Shown: positions 61,857 through 64,000 of the stretch, piece after piece
How the letters are laid out: every line of letters begins with the position of its first letter
Position numbering within the stretch: position 1 is the stretch's first letter
Source of the DNA: an uncultured Anaeroplasmataceae bacterium
Lineage (GTDB): Bacteria; Bacillota_I; Bacilli_A; Acholeplasmatales; Anaeroplasmataceae
DNA: 64,000 nucleotides
Reading direction: 5' to 3'
Assembly (NCBI GenBank): GCA_934229785.1
Contig: CAKQEA010000004.1
Coordinates: forward strand, 70,656-134,655
Notes under the pieces: model-generated
The model's input: only the letters and a program-made list of their open reading frames with translations
Database searches by the model: none
Told to the model about the DNA's origin: nothing
Translations under genes and position numbers: made by a program

Positions 61857-62964
61857 CGTGCTCACCATATTCACATCCAACATGCTTACATTCAATTTCA
61901 TCTATAAGTGTTAGATTATTTTTATTTTTCTCATAAAGCTTGATAGCACCATAGCCAGTACCACCATTATATAAATTTTTATGTCTTTTTACACCATCAG
62001 GGGCTTCATAATTAATTAAAAGCATTTCATCCTTCAAGCATTCAACATTAACTATTGCCTTAGACTTTTTATTCTCTAAAACAATATTCCATACAACCCT
62101 ATCATTTAAAGCTTTACAATCAAAGGTAATTTTTGATTTATGCCAAAATTTTGAAAAATTATATTCAAATTCACGTCCCTCATAATATATAGCTCCAAGT
62201 AACTTTTTATTAAAGGGAATAAAATAAACCTTAGGTCTACACCAACCAATATCGAACACACTATTTTCTAATTTCTTATTATATTTCTTACTATACAAAT
62301 CATTTGAAGATAACCAAATCCAAGGAGATGTAAAATTCCTTCCCCAATTTTTATCGGCATAGCCATAACAATTTTCTTTATTAACAATATATCTTCTACC
62401 ACCCAAAAATACTTCACCTTCATAGCTGGTTTTCATTCCCTCAGCATGCCAATACATTTCAAATGCTTTAATTTTTCTAAATAAAAAGCTTGTAGCGTAT
62501 CCAACATTAAAAGCAATTTCCTTTTTAATTTTTAATTTCCAAGACATAGCTCCACTACCACTCATGTATTCAGGATGCATATTAACATCATCACCTGAAA
62601 TCATAACTGAGCCTCTTAGTCTATCCTCTGAACAAAAGCAATCTGCCGCTCCTATTGAAAACGGAGCACCACTAGCAATATGAACACAAGATAAGGGGAA
62701 AAATCTATTAAGCTCTACATGATTTTTACCACAACAGCCAGCTTTAACCATCAAATATGATGGTTCTTCATTCCAACTTCCAAACATAGGTCTATTAATA
62801 CTTTTTTTAGGATTTATAATAAAAAATTCAACAAAAAAAGATTTTTCTTCACCAGTTTCTTCATCGATTCCAGTAAATGAATGCCACCACCTATCATAGC
62901 CCTTTCGTGCTAAAGAACCTTCAAGCATATAACTATTTTTAGAGATATCACTAGTATTAAACAT
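61840..62964 (-). CDS. Tocopherol cyclase-like family protein
   Basis: 374 aa. It resembles the tocopherol-cyclase family in its middle and end: SSMxG-like GSVMISGDDVNMHPEYMSGSGAMSWKLKI, NCYGYADKNWGRNFTSPWIWLSS and GAIYYEGREFEYNFSKFW. The bacterial members are soluble beta-rich lipocalin-like proteins of unknown substrate; tocopherol synthesis is not expected in this lineage. AAGGATGTG precedes ATG 62964. It is coupled to the alpha/beta hydrolase. Confidence 0.8.
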   Translation of the reverse strand: MFNTSDISKNSYMLEGSLARKGYDRWWHSFTGIDEETGEEKSFFVEFFIINPKKSINRPMFGSWNEEPSYLMVKAGCCGKNHVELNRFFPLSCVHIASGAPFSIGAADCFCSEDRLRGSVMISGDDVNMHPEYMSGSGAMSWKLKIKKEIAFNVGYATSFLFRKIKAFEMYWHAEGMKTSYEGEVFLGGRRYIVNKENCYGYADKNWGRNFTSPWIWLSSNDLYSKKYNKKLENSVFDIGWCRPKVYFIPFNKKLLGAIYYEGREFEYNFSKFWHKSKITFDCKALNDRVVWNIVLENKKSKAIVNVECLKDEMLLINYEAPDGVKRHKNLYNGGTGYGAIKLYEKNKNNLTLIDEIECKHVGCEYGEHDEEKK

Positions 62965-63011
62965 TTTCTCACATCCTTAAAATTATTATACAACATTTTA
63001 TCCTATAAAAG

Positions 63012-63653
63012 CTATTTTTTTGCATCTGAAATATACTTTGTTTTTACAAATGACTTTAAAATTTTATGTTTTTTATAATAATCAATATAAGCTAAAATAA
63101 GAAAAATTAATCCACCTACAACCGCAATTAAAATATCCTCAATCGTGTCTGCTAGGGGTGATTTTCCTAAATTTATAGACTCTATAACTTTTTGAGAATC
63201 ACCGCCAGTTATTCTATCACATAAGTATTCCCAACATTCCCATACTGCAGCAAAGCCTAACATTATAAATACTGATATAAAAATAGAAAAATGGGAACTC
63301 ATATTATTATTTTGCCTTAAAAGAAAATAATAAATTATTAAGGAATATAAGAAACCAAAATATCCATGCAATATTAAATCATAAAACCAAATTTTATCAT
63401 ACAGATTGAAAATTGTACCACCATAAACACATAATCCTATATGGATGCAAAATAAAACATTTAGTAATAATGGCATTTCTTCTTTTGTAATTAGTTTGTA
63501 GATAACAAATACAAATGGCAATAATGGAATTAAAACTGATAAAGCCATATTCATTGCTGAAATTGTATTATTAAATATAATACATACAATTAATAAAATA
63601 ATACTTAAAACCCATGTAAAAATAGGGATTAAATAATAAAGATATTTTTTCAA
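63012..63653 (-). CDS. Multi-pass membrane protein, DUF2238/YjdF-like
   Basis: 213 aa from TTG 63653 (GGTGAT just upstream; an earlier TTG at 63665 precedes the site). Six hydrophobic helices; conserved-looking polar positions in the helices are YDLILHGYFGF, AAVWECWEYLCDRITGGDS and LADTIEDILIAVVGG, which resemble the DH, E..E and DT..D motifs of the DUF2238/YjdF family. The function is unknown. It is upstream of the tocopherol-cyclase-like gene (47 bases) in the same direction. Confidence 0.65.
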   Translation of the reverse strand: MKKYLYYLIPIFTWVLSIILLIVCIIFNNTISAMNMALSVLIPLLPFVFVIYKLITKEEMPLLLNVLFCIHIGLCVYGGTIFNLYDKIWFYDLILHGYFGFLYSLIIYYFLLRQNNNMSSHFSIFISVFIMLGFAAVWECWEYLCDRITGGDSQKVIESINLGKSPLADTIEDILIAVVGGLIFLILAYIDYYKKHKILKSFVKTKYISDAKK

Positions 63654-63682
63654 AACAATCACCAAATAATATTATTTGAAAA

Positions 63683-63728
63683 AGAAAAAAAATAATACTT
63701 TAAAACAAAGATTATGTTTTAAAGTATT
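63683..63728 (-). terminator. Terminator of the Hsp20 gene
   Basis: AATACTTTAAAACA (63694-63707) pairs perfectly with TGTTTTAAAGTATT (63715-63728); on the minus strand a T-rich run follows (63693-63683). Confidence 0.88.
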
Positions 63729-63775
63729 ATAAATTATTCTAATGATATATAATAATTACCACAAATAATAATCAA

Positions 63776-64000
63776 TTATTCAATGGCAATAGTTTTCTTA
63801 GTATTTACTTGAGCCTTTTTGCCAACACAAATCATTAAGATGCCATCCGAAAGCTTTGCCTTAACATTTGACTCATCACCATTTTCAAGATAAAAACTAC
63901 GTGAATAATCACAAACAGAACGTTCCTTACAAATGTAATTCTTTTTCTCATCATTTTTCTCTTCTTTTACCCTTTTAACATCTATTGTTAATGTTTGATC
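63776..64000 (-). CDS. Small heat-shock protein, Hsp20/alpha-crystallin family (partial, runs off right edge)
   Basis: The final 74 codons lie in the window; the start is outside. The visible part is the C-terminal half of the alpha-crystallin domain: LTIDVKRV, YICKERSVCDYSRSFYLENG, VKAKLSDGILMICVGKKAQVN and a C-terminal IAIE after the stretch KKT. The A-x-x-x-G-I-L core motif (AKLSDGILMI) is present. Hsp20 proteins are ATP-independent chaperones that hold unfolding proteins. Stop 63778-63776. Confidence 0.88.
   Translation of the reverse strand, partial: DQTLTIDVKRVKEEKNDEKKNYICKERSVCDYSRSFYLENGDESNVKAKLSDGILMICVGKKAQVNTKKTIAIE

Noticed and set aside
1-64000. Alternative genetic code (TGA as Trp)
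   Set aside because: Conserved genes end at TGA (for example 2080, 21649, 32038, 38158) and use TGG for Trp.
1-64000. CRISPR arrays
   Set aside because: No regularly spaced repeat-spacer pattern was seen; the only tandem repeats are the 20-bp array at 22012 and the 18-bp pair at 15444.

Overview
The window is a strongly AT-rich chromosomal segment from a low-GC Gram-positive bacterium (Bacillota), probably a gut Bacilli or Erysipelotrichia-like lineage. The signs are strong AGGAGG ribosome sites, efp, coaD, ppdK, an FtsW-type division protein, DUF1540/DUF1653/DUF1836/DUF1538 proteins, a SpoIIIAH-like protein and lipoproteins with Gram-positive-style lipoboxes. TGA is used as a stop and TGG as Trp, so the code is standard and this is not a Mycoplasma-type code. 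FtsW and several envelope proteins point to a walled cell. Species cannot be fixed from the sequence.

Left block (1-15300): a translationally coupled pair of ATPase-FtsX fusion exporters runs off the left edge behind a strong promoter with three GTTAG-N6-CTAAC-type operators. It is followed by a DMT transporter, a PLP enzyme (YnbB-like), a nitroreductase, an SDR with efp, a MATE pump, ppdK with a cre-like box at its start site, an AT-rich stretch that looks like a decayed gene, a lipoprotein and a macro-domain protein.

Genomic/defence island (about 15300-35500): this is a dense accessory region. In order it holds a 3' gene remnant; a structured transcript with a 40-codon ORF; a single-chain GmrSD-like nuclease (DUF262 + HNH); a 53-aa protein; two tandem large serine recombinases, the second broken by a deletion/frameshift, each preceded by an overlapping ~40-aa ORF; and a divergent ABC-three-component (ABC-3C) conflict operon behind a 20-bp tandem repeat. 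Facing it is a restriction-modification operon (XRE controller, two paralogous C5-methyltransferases, HNH endonuclease, third C5-methyltransferase, HpaII-family endonuclease). Upstream of that lies an ADP-ribosylation module: a helicase-like ATPase fused to a C-terminal DarT toxin, a NADAR antitoxin and an ASCH-domain protein. A GC-richer candidate small RNA, an AP2/zinc-ribbon protein and a tRNA-Thr(GGT) close the right side. The DarT fusion-NADAR-ASCH module is the most interesting system here.

Right block (35600-64000): ordinary chromosome. It holds a frameshifted pnuC, a heterodimeric-type ABC exporter pair, DAHP synthase, ftsW, a small-protein cluster (DUF1653, flavin reductase, CBM20), GNAT, TrhA/hemolysin III, GT2, a SpoIIIAH-like protein, a 1045-aa protein with dead GGDEF and EAL domains, a nucleotide-hygiene pair (YfcE phosphoesterase + ITPase), coaD, PduL, a C26 glutamine amidotransferase, DUF1540, two PII-like proteins with a DUF1538 transporter, an RluA pseudouridine synthase, a GltD-like flavoprotein, cytidine deaminase, an alpha/beta hydrolase with a tocopherol-cyclase-like protein, a DUF2238-like membrane protein and the 3' end of an Hsp20 gene at the right edge. 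Most genes are in short operons separated by clear Rho-independent terminators.
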